Of a DNA stretch of 64,000 nucleotides, positions 30,887-40,444 are shown one piece after another. The notes below the pieces were generated by a model. It did not search any database. It was not told the DNA's origin and saw only the letters and a program-made list of their open reading frames with translations. Location of the stretch: positions 620,001-684,000 of the forward strand of contig NC_013171.1 of the NCBI RefSeq assembly GCF_000024105.1, written 5' to 3'. This DNA is from Anaerococcus prevotii DSM 20548. GTDB taxonomy: Bacteria; Bacillota; Clostridia; Tissierellales; Peptoniphilaceae. Every line of letters begins with the position of its first letter. Positions within the stretch are counted from its first letter, which is position 1. The translations under genes and the position numbers were made by a program.

Positions 30887-32278
30887 ATGAAGAAAAAAAT
30901 CGCCGCTATGGCACTTGCTGCTGCTATCCTAGCTAACGTAATTTCACCTACAATAGCAAGTGCTGACAATGAAGAAGTTACTGATATGGGTCAATATTCT
31001 TTAATCGAAGAATATGAGAAAAATTTCCCACAAATGTCTCAAGAAGATGAGCTAGAAGGAGCTACACTTTTAGAGAATAATCAAGTAAAAAATGTACCTT
31101 TGATGAAAGCTTATCAGGAAGATCTGATAACTCTTGCAGAAGATAGGTCTTTTGATCTACCACCAGCTGCCCAAAAGTTCAATGCTGAAACAATTTATGA
31201 CCTAGATTCTATTGCTCCAAGAATCAAACTTCTAGGACTTACAGGAATTTTCATCCACAGATGTTCTACAGAATTAGTCTATAAGGTTCAAGCTGCTCAC
31301 AGCAAGGCCGCAGGTGAGGTTGCAGTTGCTATAATTACTGCTCTAAATCCTTTCGCATCAGTAGATGAAATTGAACAAGCTTGCGAGAGAATATCAAATG
31401 TAATGGATGAATTGGTGCAAATGCCAGACTTGACAGCTGATGACTTTGCAACTATTTATCTAAAAAGAGTATTTAATAAGTCTCTTTCAGATGCAAGAAG
31501 ACTACAAAACAACTACTATAGGGACGATCTTTCAGAAGTAGGAGTAAAGGGTAAGAGAGAATTTGTAAGAAACTCTCTAAGAAAAGAAATCGATGATATT
31601 AGCCGTGAAAGTAGGAAACAAATTCAAGTTAAAAATCTTATAGAATTAGATGCAAGATTAAAATCTTCTTGTATCCAAGCCTTACTTGAAGAAGACATCT
31701 ATGCTAGTCCAAAATGGCTAAGCGGAACTATAGATAAGCAACTTAACGAAATGAGAACTATCAGAAGTAAGACTAATAGATATCTATCAAATGAAGATAA
31801 GGCAAATTTTGATAAAGAACTTAGAAAAGCAACTGATGTAAGAAGAGCAAGAGACGTTTCTTATCAAAGAGCTGCAGAAGGTATTTATATTTTAAGAGAT
31901 TATATAACTGATTTGAGAGAAAAATATCCAGAAGAGTTTGAATCAGCCCTAGCTCTAAGAGACGGTGAAGCTATAACATGGAGAGAGTTTAATGTACAAT
32001 CACAAACTCCAGATCCTGCAAGGATAGCAAAAATCCTTTGGTTAAATAACCCATCATTCGACTTCTTACCAGATGGATTTAATCCAAGTGATAACAACGA
32101 TATAATTGTTGGATTTGGACATGACACTGACGAAATTGAATATGGTTCCTATGAAACTTACACATACAATAGGGATAGGTTAAGAGCATCAGAGGAGACA
32201 ATAGTTCCAGACTTTGGAGAGGAAGAAAGTGAAGAGGCCGAAGTTGATGATGGATATCTAATATTTGATTTTAACTAA
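30887..32278 (+). CDS. CAMP-factor-family pore-forming toxin homologue 2
   Basis: This 463-residue exported protein has a signal peptide ending TIASADN. It is the clearest CAMP-factor match in the window: ETIYDLDSIAPRI, then ALNPFASVDEIEQA, then MPDLTADDFATIYLKRVFNKSL follow the order and spacing of streptococcal Cfb. It shares the whole architecture with the upstream gene, including PLMK near the start, LIELDARLKS in the middle and a C-terminal extension ending with a (I/V)GFG motif. The tail is acidic. An AGGAGG SD precedes the ATG. Tandem duplication followed by divergence is the simple explanation. Confidence 0.83.
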   Translation: MKKKIAAMALAAAILANVISPTIASADNEEVTDMGQYSLIEEYEKNFPQMSQEDELEGATLLENNQVKNVPLMKAYQEDLITLAEDRSFDLPPAAQKFNAETIYDLDSIAPRIKLLGLTGIFIHRCSTELVYKVQAAHSKAAGEVAVAIITALNPFASVDEIEQACERISNVMDELVQMPDLTADDFATIYLKRVFNKSLSDARRLQNNYYRDDLSEVGVKGKREFVRNSLRKEIDDISRESRKQIQVKNLIELDARLKSSCIQALLEEDIYASPKWLSGTIDKQLNEMRTIRSKTNRYLSNEDKANFDKELRKATDVRRARDVSYQRAAEGIYILRDYITDLREKYPEEFESALALRDGEAITWREFNVQSQTPDPARIAKILWLNNPSFDFLPDGFNPSDNNDIIVGFGHDTDEIEYGSYETYTYNRDRLRASEETIVPDFGEEESEEAEVDDGYLIFDFN

Positions 32279-32296
32279 GTAAATAAAAAACTATTA

Positions 32297-32356
32297 AATA
32301 AAAGCTGTTTGAAAAATGTTTAGTGGACTTCTATATATTTTTTAACAGCTTTATTT
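32297..32356 (+). terminator. Inverted repeat between toxin 2 and the giant protease
   Basis: AAATAAAAGCTGTT and AACAGCTTTATTT pair with one bulge around a 34-base loop containing a T run. It could be a weak terminator or an attenuator before the protease gene. Confidence 0.45.
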
Positions 32357-32371
32357 ATAATTGGAGGGAAA

Positions 32372-35300
32372 ATGAAAAAAATAGCAAAAATCAAAGCTAG
32401 TTTATTATCTTTGATTATAGCCACTACAGCTCTTTCTCCTAGCTATGCGCAGGAAGAGACTTATAATAAGGATTCTATAGTCGACTTTGAAAATGTTGAT
32501 CAAAGTCTATACCTTGAAGAAGATGAAATAATAGACGATAAAAAAATAGATAATGACAATTTTAATAAAGAACCAATCGTATCAAGAGCCATAAAAGAAG
32601 ACCCTTATGAAATTTATACTGATTATTCTGCGATTGATAGATCGACAATGAGGAAATTTTTCCCAAATGTATTCTTTAGGTCTGTAAGTAGCTTCAATGC
32701 AGACATAGCTAGCAATCCCTTATATGATTTAAGAGATGAGGGAAGGGTAACCTCGGTTAAAGACCAAGGACCAAACGGATCTTGTTGGGCTTTTGCTACA
32801 TATGGATCTGCTGAATCAGTTCTAATGCCTTATGAGAGGATGGACTTTTCTGAAAAACATATGAGAAATACTCATGGTTTTGACTGGGGCCCAAGTGAAG
32901 GGGGAACTAGGACTGTATCAACAGCATATCTTGCAAGAAGATCTGGGCCAGTTCTTGAAAAGGATGACCCCTATGATATATATGGGACGAATTCTCCAGA
33001 AAACTTACCTGTAGCTAAGGAACTAACTAGGGCTATCTTTATTCCTGATAGGAGAGATTCAAATGATAATCAACTCCTTAAGAAAATGATTATGGAAAAT
33101 GGTGGAGTCTACTCTGCTGTTATGGGAGGAGATGAACATCTTAATAAAACAACCATGGCCCACAATTACCAAGGATCAGCTGCCCCAAATCATGCCATAA
33201 CTATAGTTGGCTGGGATGATAATTATTCTAGAAAAAACTTTAAAATAACCCCTCCTGGAGATGGAGCTTGGATTTGCAAAAACTCTTGGGGTACTGGCTG
33301 GGGCAAGCAAGGTGGCTACTACTATGTATCATATTATGATAAAAATATAGGTAGCCAAAACTCCCAATACATCCTTGAAGACATAAAAGAAAATGAAAAA
33401 ATATGGCAGTACGATAAGCTGGGAATGACAAGTCAAGTAGGACTTGGCGAGGAATCTTACTATGCCAATGTGTTTGGACCAACTGAAGAGGATATTTACT
33501 TAAGAAATGTTGGTCTATGGACTTCTGCTAATAATTGTGAATATGAAGTTTTTATCAATACTAATGTCGATCAAAATGGAGGTCTAGCCCACAAGGAATC
33601 AATTGCTTACGGGACTATGGAATATGCCGGTTACGAAAAAGTAAGGGTAGACGATACTTTTATTCCTAAAGGATCGAAATTTGCAGTTATTGTTAGGATG
33701 AAGACTCCTGGTTACAGGTATCCTATTCCTATAGAACGTCCTATAAAGGGATTTTCCTCTAAAGTAGATGCTAGTAGCGGACAGTCTTTTGTAAGTAAAG
33801 ATGGCCAGAAATGGACAGACCTTACAGATCAAATTAAAAATGCCAATGTTTCTCTAAAAGCTTTTACTGTTTCAAAAGACCATATAGATGATGATAGCAA
33901 TATAGAAAATAAAATAACTAGCATCAAGTTTAAAGAAAAAGAAAAACTGATGAAAATTGGAGCAGAAGAAAAAATAAAGGTCGATATTGAGCCTCAAGAT
34001 AGTGATCCTAAAGATATAAGATGGGAAAGTTCTGATAGAACAGTTTGTAGAGTTGATAGCGAAGGAAATATCAAAGCAGTAGGCTACGGAGAGTGTGTAA
34101 TTAGTGCTAGAGCTAAGTCTTCAAGCAAGGTCTTTGATACAATGCGAGTTAAAGTAGATGAAGCAGATGCAGAGTTTAAGGCTAACATTATAACTGATAA
34201 GATGAACTATCTACAAGGTGAAAAGCTTGCCGTAAATGTCTCTATGAGAGATCAAGATCAAAACCAGATTGCAAACAAAGATTTAACTTGTGAGATAGTA
34301 ACAAGTCACAATCAAAAGTTTAATTACAAGCTCAAAACCAACCTAACTGGAGAAGCTAACTTTAACGTTAGGCTAGATAATAATGCAGCTATAGGAAAGT
34401 ATAAGCTAAACATTTATTATAAAGATAAATTAATCGGTATCAATACCTTCAATGTTGAAAGCAAAGACTTCACTCCAAGTATAGAAAATCCTCTTTTTGT
34501 AACAAACACTTTAGAAAGAGAAGCTATTAGACCAAAAGATGACCTAAGACTTGTAAGTACTGTTACTGATAAATACAAGGAAATTAAAAGATACGCTAAG
34601 GTCAATATGACCCTTATAAGCCCTAGCAATAAAGAAACGAAAAGACTAATCTACACGGATAGAAACGGTCAAGCAATCTTCGATATTGATGGAGAAGACC
34701 TATCTGAAGAAGGTAATTACAAAATAAGAATCGATGCTAGCTTGTCAGGTTTTGATGATTTCACAGAAACACTTGACCTAAAAGTAGACTCTAACACTCC
34801 TCTAATGGAAAAATTAGACCTAGATATAAAGATGGACAAGAATGAATTTATGTTAGGGCAAGATAAGGTAAATGCAGAATTTTTAGTAAGCCATAATAAT
34901 GAAGCTATCAGAGATGCAAATGTCAGGGTAAGTCTTACAGATTCTAATCAAAAGTCCTATGATCTTGACCTAAAAACTGATGAAAATGGTAGGGCAAACT
35001 TCTCTATGGACCTAACAGCTGCCAATATAACTGGAGTTTATAAATTAGAAGCTACTGCCTACAAGGAAGGCTATTATGATACTAGTAAGTATACAGAATT
35101 CTTTGTCAAAAAAGATGGTAAATTCTTAAATATATCCTTTGATTCTGCCAAAAAAGACTATAAGTTAAATGAATCAGCCTATATAAAAATTCAAGTTAGA
35201 AATGAAAATAACGAGCCTAAGAGAAATGCTTCTGTAGAAGTAACCATAACCGATCCAAACCAAAAGGAAACTACGATGAGGAAGGTTACAGACTACCAAG

Positions 35301-38300
35301 GCTATGTATTTATTTATCTAACTCCAAAGTCAAACACATCCAAGGGTGAATATACAATAAAAGCCTACACAAGTGCCTACAACTACCCATCTACATCATC
35401 GACCTATAAGCTTAGATTTGGTGATGATGAAATAGACTATAGGCAGTTAAAGCTTGATATAAAAAACAAAAAGGAAGAATATTATGAAGACGAAAAGGCT
35501 AAGATATTCTTCAAGAGTCTAGACGAATATGGAAATCCTGTAGGAAATTCAGAAATTGGTGTATCAGTTAAGACAGCTGATGGAAATATATTGATTGACA
35601 AGACTAGTACAGATGATAAGGCAGAAGGATCTTGGGAATTTAAACCAGATCTAAAAGCAGGAACTTATACTATTAGTCTAAAGGCCAATAAGTCAAACTT
35701 TAAGTCCGAAACTCAATCTATTAGCTTTAAGGTAAAAGAAAGAGAAAAGCTTGATAGGATTAAGGCAGACATTAACTTTGATAAAAATATATACGAAGAA
35801 GCAGGGAAAGTACCTGTAGCTATCAAGATAAAGGATGAAAATGATAAAATTCTTCCGGATGCTACTATCAATATCAAAATCACTGATAGAAAAGAAAATA
35901 AGGAAGTAAAACTAGTAACTGATAAAGAAGGAAAGGCAAGATTTGACCTAGACCTTAATACTAGGGGCAAGTATGAATTAGATTTTGCTATTAGTAAAGA
36001 TGGATACGAAAATCTAAGCCAAAGAGAGTTGATATTCTTAACATCTCATAAAATACCTAAGGCAGAAAAGAAGGCTTATGAAAAGATAAAAGCTAAAGAT
36101 CTTAAAGACTTCTTAGATAAAGAAAAAGCTTTGGTCATTGATACCAGAGACAGATCAAGTTATGAAGAAGCGAGTATTGAATCTTCAATCAACATTCCTT
36201 ACAAGGATAAAGACCTAGATAAATTTCTAGATTATTTAAACAAGCAATCTAAAATACTCCTAGTAGGAGATAGGCATGATATAGACGGCTTGTTAGAGAA
36301 AGTTAAAGAAAAAGAATTTGAAGAAGTCTATGAAATAGAAGAAGGCATAGATGAATATCTTAAGATAAGTGGCCTATCCGACTATAAGACATGCGATATC
36401 AATGTCAATATTCCAAACAATAGAGTTAGGAGGAAAGATATCGTAGAGGTGAATGTTGAAATAAAAGATAGGGATAGCAAGAAGGGACTTTCGAATAGAA
36501 ATATAAAATATACCCTAACAGATCCTTTTGGAAGAAAAGTATCTTATAATAGACAGACTGATAAGTATGGACGCCATCTACTAAGGATTGGAACTAATGA
36601 TAGGACCAGCCTTGGCAAGTATAATGTCAAAATTCAGCTTCTAGATACAGATTATAAAAATCCTTACACGACGAGAGACTATGAAGTAATAGATCAAAAT
36701 ACACCACGTGACCTACAAATGAAGGCAGATATAAAGACAGATAAGAATGTCTATGAACTAGGAGATAGGGTCAATGTAACAATAAGTGCAAAAGATTTGA
36801 ACGATTCCTTAATTGATAAGGTAAGTGCTAGGGCAAGTCTTGTAAATCAAAATGATGAAGTAATGGATGAAATAGAGGAGATGTCAGATGATAAGGGAAA
36901 TATTAAGTTAAGTTTTAATACATCTGATAGATATGCTCTAGGAAAATACAAGATAAAGATTTATTTAAATAGAGAGGGCTTTAGTGAATACAAAAAAGAT
37001 CTCGATATACAAATAGGTGATTCTAAAGAAACAGATGAAGAAGAAAAACCTGATGATAAAGATGATGAAAAACCAAAAGATTCTGATGACTCAAAGGAAG
37101 ATGATAAAAAGGATGAAGAAAAACCAATCAATCCAATAGATGTAGAAGTAAAAGAGCAAAACTTCCCTCTATCCTTTGACGGAGCAGAAGCCCTTGACTT
37201 TTTCACAGCAACTGACGATCTAACAAGGATAAATGTCAAAAACAAATATGCCTATAATTATAGCAACTTTGTCCTATACAATACGGACAACAAGGCTATG
37301 AAGATAAAAGACATAATAGACGGGAAAAGACCAAGCATCTTTTTAATGGGTGATAGACTTGATTCTACATCAAGGGCTATGTTTGAAAATTCATCCTTGA
37401 TAAATGACGAAGCCTTTAACTTCATAAACGTAGTGACTAACGGTAGCGTGAGAGACCTAGAGGAAATAAGCAAGGGCAAGGTTTATAGAGATAATTTCTA
37501 TAGGGGGAATTCTATAAATGGACAATTTAGGTCTAATAAAAACCAAGTAGTAATCCTTGATAAAAATGGGGCTATGATTAATGTATTCCCATATAAGTCA
37601 AACTATGAATTATTAAAAAGATTTAATATGTCAAATGGTTACTACGCAAGTAAGGATGACTATAAACTTCTAGGAGAGGAAAACTTCCCAGAAGAATATC
37701 CTATGTCTCTTGATCAAAGAAACGATAGGGACGACTACGAAGGTGTTGATGAAAACGAACTAAGATACAATGGAAATTACGGTCATGATTTTTCCAAGAT
37801 AGATTTACTCAAAGGAGATAACTCTAGGATTAATATAAGATTAATTGGAGAAAATAAAACAAAAATTCTTTTAATAGGAGACTATAGGAAGGAAGAAACT
37901 ATCAAAATGTGGGAAAATGCCAATTATATCAAAGATGGTAAATTCGATCTAATCAATGTTTCCTTCCTAGGAAGTCAAGCTGCTATTAATAGAGAAAAAG
38001 AAAGATTTGGATCTTTGTGGAATGTTAAGGATGAAATCTACATGTCTCCTGCCTTTAACTTAGCTTTCAATACACAAAAGCCAAGCATTGTAGCTATAGA
38101 TAAGAATGGAAGATTATTATTTAGTAAGTCCTACGAGACTAATGAAGATATCAAATACGTAATCGATAGAACAGTCGATACCTTTGCAGTAGAAGAAACT
38201 GTAACTGATTTCTATAGAGAAAAAGAAGATTTGGATATCTTAGAAGAAGTTGAAGATAGAGAAGAAGACCCTAATAAAATTTATCCAATGACCCTCGAGC

Positions 38301-39433
38301 AAAGGGATGAGAGAGGTGACTATAGGATCTTTGAGCCAAATGAGAAAGAAATCAGCAAAAAATATTACGGTAAAGATATGAATATGTACTTGATGGGAGA
38401 TATGGATGGAGAATATTCCTACATCAAAGGCTTCCTATCTAGTGATATAAATGTATTCTTAGTAGGTTCTCCTAATGACAAGAGGTCAAGAATAATGTGG
38501 AAAAATTCTTATTATCTAGATAGAGAAACTATAAATCTAGTAAAAATATCTAATTATGGTGGTCTAGACGATCTATATACAATGTTTAAATCTTATGACA
38601 TGAACGATGTAGCTGATAATTTCTACTTTGGTGGAGAGAAATTCGACTTTGACAAGGAGCTTTCAAGTCCATATGTTCTAGTAGTAGATAAAGACGGTAG
38701 ATTATTGTTTGCAATGAGCTACAGGTCCAATGAAGATATAGAAAATCTAGTAAATAGATCTCTTAGAACAAAATATTCAAGTGAAAAGCAGGAAGAAAAC
38801 TTCCCACAAATAGGAGATTTGAAAATATCTACAGATAACAGAGACCATGAACCAGCATATGTCGAAAGTACAGAAATTGAGGGAGCCTTTCCTCTAACTT
38901 TCGAGCAAAGATCAGCTAGGGGAGACTATGATGGTTTAAGAGATAGTGAAAAGCTCGCTAATAAGAGATACTACGGAAGGGATATCAAAAATATCAACCT
39001 TCTGGGTCTTGATAATAAATACTCAAGAATTTCTGCTATTCAAGATGATAATCTTACCCTCCTAATGCTAGGAGACTACAAGGAAGAGTCCACTCGAGAT
39101 ATGTGGCTTGATACCAAGGACTTAGTTAGTGATGATTTCTCAATTAAACTTATAAATACTATAGGGTCTACTAGACTTTTAGCAGAAAGTATAGAAGAAA
39201 ATGAACTGGATATAGATGAAATATATACTAATGGAAATTCCATATTTTATCTAAATACTAGAAGAAACAACACCATAGTAGCCATAGATTCTGAAGGAAA
39301 GGTAGTCTTTATAAAAGATTATGATGACCTAGATGATATCAAATATGTGCTCGATAGATGCATAAATACAAAATACACAAGAGATATAGTATCAACACAA
39401 ATTCCAGATTTGTTTGATGTATCATTCGAGTAG
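32372..39433 (+). CDS. Giant secreted papain-like protease with adhesin-type modules
   Basis: This is a 2353-residue exported protein. Signal peptide residues are 1-27. A C1 (papain-fold) domain covers about 105-335 with an intact active site: Q132, C138 in GSCWAFA, H274 in PNHAITIVGW and N304 in KNSWGTGWG. A lectin-like domain follows to about 505, as in other bacterial C1 proteins. Next are a Big_2-like Ig domain (about 511-597) and a chain of macroglobulin/MG2-like beta domains (about 598-1225 and 1345-1548). A rhodanese-like domain without its cysteine interrupts them (about 1226-1341). An acidic Asp/Glu/Lys linker (1549-1592) leads to four related thioredoxin-like modules starting near 1595, 1769, 1968 and 2169. 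No LPxTG motif is seen, so it is probably secreted or held non-covalently. Confidence 0.85.
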   Translation: MKKIAKIKASLLSLIIATTALSPSYAQEETYNKDSIVDFENVDQSLYLEEDEIIDDKKIDNDNFNKEPIVSRAIKEDPYEIYTDYSAIDRSTMRKFFPNVFFRSVSSFNADIASNPLYDLRDEGRVTSVKDQGPNGSCWAFATYGSAESVLMPYERMDFSEKHMRNTHGFDWGPSEGGTRTVSTAYLARRSGPVLEKDDPYDIYGTNSPENLPVAKELTRAIFIPDRRDSNDNQLLKKMIMENGGVYSAVMGGDEHLNKTTMAHNYQGSAAPNHAITIVGWDDNYSRKNFKITPPGDGAWICKNSWGTGWGKQGGYYYVSYYDKNIGSQNSQYILEDIKENEKIWQYDKLGMTSQVGLGEESYYANVFGPTEEDIYLRNVGLWTSANNCEYEVFINTNVDQNGGLAHKESIAYGTMEYAGYEKVRVDDTFIPKGSKFAVIVRMKTPGYRYPIPIERPIKGFSSKVDASSGQSFVSKDGQKWTDLTDQIKNANVSLKAFTVSKDHIDDDSNIENKITSIKFKEKEKLMKIGAEEKIKVDIEPQDSDPKDIRWESSDRTVCRVDSEGNIKAVGYGECVISARAKSSSKVFDTMRVKVDEADAEFKANIITDKMNYLQGEKLAVNVSMRDQDQNQIANKDLTCEIVTSHNQKFNYKLKTNLTGEANFNVRLDNNAAIGKYKLNIYYKDKLIGINTFNVESKDFTPSIENPLFVTNTLEREAIRPKDDLRLVSTVTDKYKEIKRYAKVNMTLISPSNKETKRLIYTDRNGQAIFDIDGEDLSEEGNYKIRIDASLSGFDDFTETLDLKVDSNTPLMEKLDLDIKMDKNEFMLGQDKVNAEFLVSHNNEAIRDANVRVSLTDSNQKSYDLDLKTDENGRANFSMDLTAANITGVYKLEATAYKEGYYDTSKYTEFFVKKDGKFLNISFDSAKKDYKLNESAYIKIQVRNENNEPKRNASVEVTITDPNQKETTMRKVTDYQGYVFIYLTPKSNTSKGEYTIKAYTSAYNYPSTSSTYKLRFGDDEIDYRQLKLDIKNKKEEYYEDEKAKIFFKSLDEYGNPVGNSEIGVSVKTADGNILIDKTSTDDKAEGSWEFKPDLKAGTYTISLKANKSNFKSETQSISFKVKEREKLDRIKADINFDKNIYEEAGKVPVAIKIKDENDKILPDATINIKITDRKENKEVKLVTDKEGKARFDLDLNTRGKYELDFAISKDGYENLSQRELIFLTSHKIPKAEKKAYEKIKAKDLKDFLDKEKALVIDTRDRSSYEEASIESSINIPYKDKDLDKFLDYLNKQSKILLVGDRHDIDGLLEKVKEKEFEEVYEIEEGIDEYLKISGLSDYKTCDINVNIPNNRVRRKDIVEVNVEIKDRDSKKGLSNRNIKYTLTDPFGRKVSYNRQTDKYGRHLLRIGTNDRTSLGKYNVKIQLLDTDYKNPYTTRDYEVIDQNTPRDLQMKADIKTDKNVYELGDRVNVTISAKDLNDSLIDKVSARASLVNQNDEVMDEIEEMSDDKGNIKLSFNTSDRYALGKYKIKIYLNREGFSEYKKDLDIQIGDSKETDEEEKPDDKDDEKPKDSDDSKEDDKKDEEKPINPIDVEVKEQNFPLSFDGAEALDFFTATDDLTRINVKNKYAYNYSNFVLYNTDNKAMKIKDIIDGKRPSIFLMGDRLDSTSRAMFENSSLINDEAFNFINVVTNGSVRDLEEISKGKVYRDNFYRGNSINGQFRSNKNQVVILDKNGAMINVFPYKSNYELLKRFNMSNGYYASKDDYKLLGEENFPEEYPMSLDQRNDRDDYEGVDENELRYNGNYGHDFSKIDLLKGDNSRINIRLIGENKTKILLIGDYRKEETIKMWENANYIKDGKFDLINVSFLGSQAAINREKERFGSLWNVKDEIYMSPAFNLAFNTQKPSIVAIDKNGRLLFSKSYETNEDIKYVIDRTVDTFAVEETVTDFYREKEDLDILEEVEDREEDPNKIYPMTLEQRDERGDYRIFEPNEKEISKKYYGKDMNMYLMGDMDGEYSYIKGFLSSDINVFLVGSPNDKRSRIMWKNSYYLDRETINLVKISNYGGLDDLYTMFKSYDMNDVADNFYFGGEKFDFDKELSSPYVLVVDKDGRLLFAMSYRSNEDIENLVNRSLRTKYSSEKQEENFPQIGDLKISTDNRDHEPAYVESTEIEGAFPLTFEQRSARGDYDGLRDSEKLANKRYYGRDIKNINLLGLDNKYSRISAIQDDNLTLLMLGDYKEESTRDMWLDTKDLVSDDFSIKLINTIGSTRLLAESIEENELDIDEIYTNGNSIFYLNTRRNNTIVAIDSEGKVVFIKDYDDLDDIKYVLDRCINTKYTRDIVSTQIPDLFDVSFE

Positions 39434-39530
39434 AGTAAAGGGGATAGAAATATCCTCTTTTTCTTGTTAGAAATCTTCTAATATGATATTATTTACTTAA
39501 GTAAAGAAATGAAAAGAGGATATATGAAGG
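39331..39530 (+). repeat. Left direct repeat flanking the copper island (about 200 bp)
   Basis: This copy covers the last 34 codons of the giant protease, its terminator region (AGGGGATA/TATCCTCTTTTT), the promoter region of the lysozyme gene and the first codons of a lysozyme-like ORF (MKRGYMKVYK then stop). It matches 43064-43263 with only about 7-10 differences. Confidence 0.9.
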
Positions 39531-39540
39531 TTTATAAATA

Positions 39541-39897
39541 AGGCATATTAGCCTATATGTAATACAGAAATTAAGTTTATTTTGCCCATGGTGAAAAACT
39601 CCGACATATTAATGGCACCATGTGATGATAAACTAAGATAGAGCTAATATCGATTTTTACCAAAAATGGAATAATTTAATAATAATTTTACTGAATGTAA
39701 TCTGTAGTCAATGGTACAAGTTACTTTAGTCTTATTTATTATACTGTCTCAATTTAAAAAATTAATATATATTAATATCTATTTTTCTAATCGCGTATAA
39801 TCCTAAAATTAATACAAGCAAATCAAACCAAGCTCATAATTAGTACTTTGTAAAATAAAAAATAAATACAATTGAGATTTTACACATTAAAAAATAC
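39541..39897. other. Gene-free left flank of the copper island
   Basis: I find no gene here. A CATGGTG/CACCATG inverted repeat (39587-39622) is the only visible structure. The sequence has no obvious relation to the flanking host genes and is inside the inserted segment. Confidence 0.55.
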
Positions 39898-39957
39898 TTG
39901 ACAAGGTTAGTTTACAAAGGTAAACTAATTTTAAATAATACGTTTACGATTGTAAAC
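39898..39957 (+). promoter_or_regulatory. copYB promoter with two cop-box-like operators
   Basis: TTGACA (39898-39903) and TAAACT (39921-39926) are 17 bases apart. Two palindromes of the same form, GTTTACAAAGGTAAAC (39910-39925) and GTTTACGATTGTAAAC (39942-39957), overlap the -10 box and the transcript start. They resemble the CopY/BlaI operator (TACANNTGTA core) and should bind the product of the next gene. Confidence 0.8.
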
Positions 39958-39975
39958 AACAAGGAGGAAAAAAGA

Positions 39976-40425
39976 ATGAGTACACCAGTAGCTAGTACCC
40001 ATATAACTGATGCTGAGTGGGAAGTCATGCGTGTGATTTGGGCAAATGATCGAGTAACTAGTAAAAAGGTCATTTCCGTATTGAAAGAAAAAATGGACTG
40101 TACACAATCCACTATCAAAACGATCTTAGGTCGATTAGTTGAGAAAGGCGTACTAAATACAGAGCAGGAAGGTAGAAAGTTTATTTACACTGCCAATATT
40201 GAAGAGAAAGAAGCCGTAAGGGATTATGCAGAAGATATTTTTAACCGTATTTGCCGAAAAAAAGTCGGGAATGTAATAGGAAACATCATTGAAGATCATG
40301 TCTTAAGCTTCGATGATATAGATCGACTAGAAAAAATATTAGAGATGAAAAAATCTTTCGCAGTAGAAGAAGTGGATTGCAATTGTCCAGAAGGACAATG
40401 CGAATGTCATTTACATCATCATTAA
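39976..40425 (+). CDS. copY: CopY/TcrY-type copper-responsive repressor
   Basis: This 149-residue protein has a BlaI/MecI-like winged helix (ITDAEWEVMRVIWANDRVTSKKV through TIKTILGRLVEKGVL). Its C-terminal metal-sensing tail is DCNCPEGQCECHLHHH, carrying the CxCxxxxCxC motif that binds zinc in the repressing form and Cu(I) on induction. The ATG at 39976 follows AAGGAGG; upstream in-frame codons lie inside the promoter. It sits 19 bases before copB. Arginine CGN codons are common here, unlike the flanking genes, pointing to acquisition from another Firmicute, probably Lactobacillales. Confidence 0.93.
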   Translation: MSTPVASTHITDAEWEVMRVIWANDRVTSKKVISVLKEKMDCTQSTIKTILGRLVEKGVLNTEQEGRKFIYTANIEEKEAVRDYAEDIFNRICRKKVGNVIGNIIEDHVLSFDDIDRLEKILEMKKSFAVEEVDCNCPEGQCECHLHHH

Positions 40426-40444
40426 GAATAAGGAGGAATTTAAA

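Noticed and set aside
39509-39541. Ten-codon ORF MKRGYMKVYK before the copper island as a possible leader peptide
   Set aside because: It is better explained as the duplicated and interrupted start of the lysozyme gene within the direct repeat.
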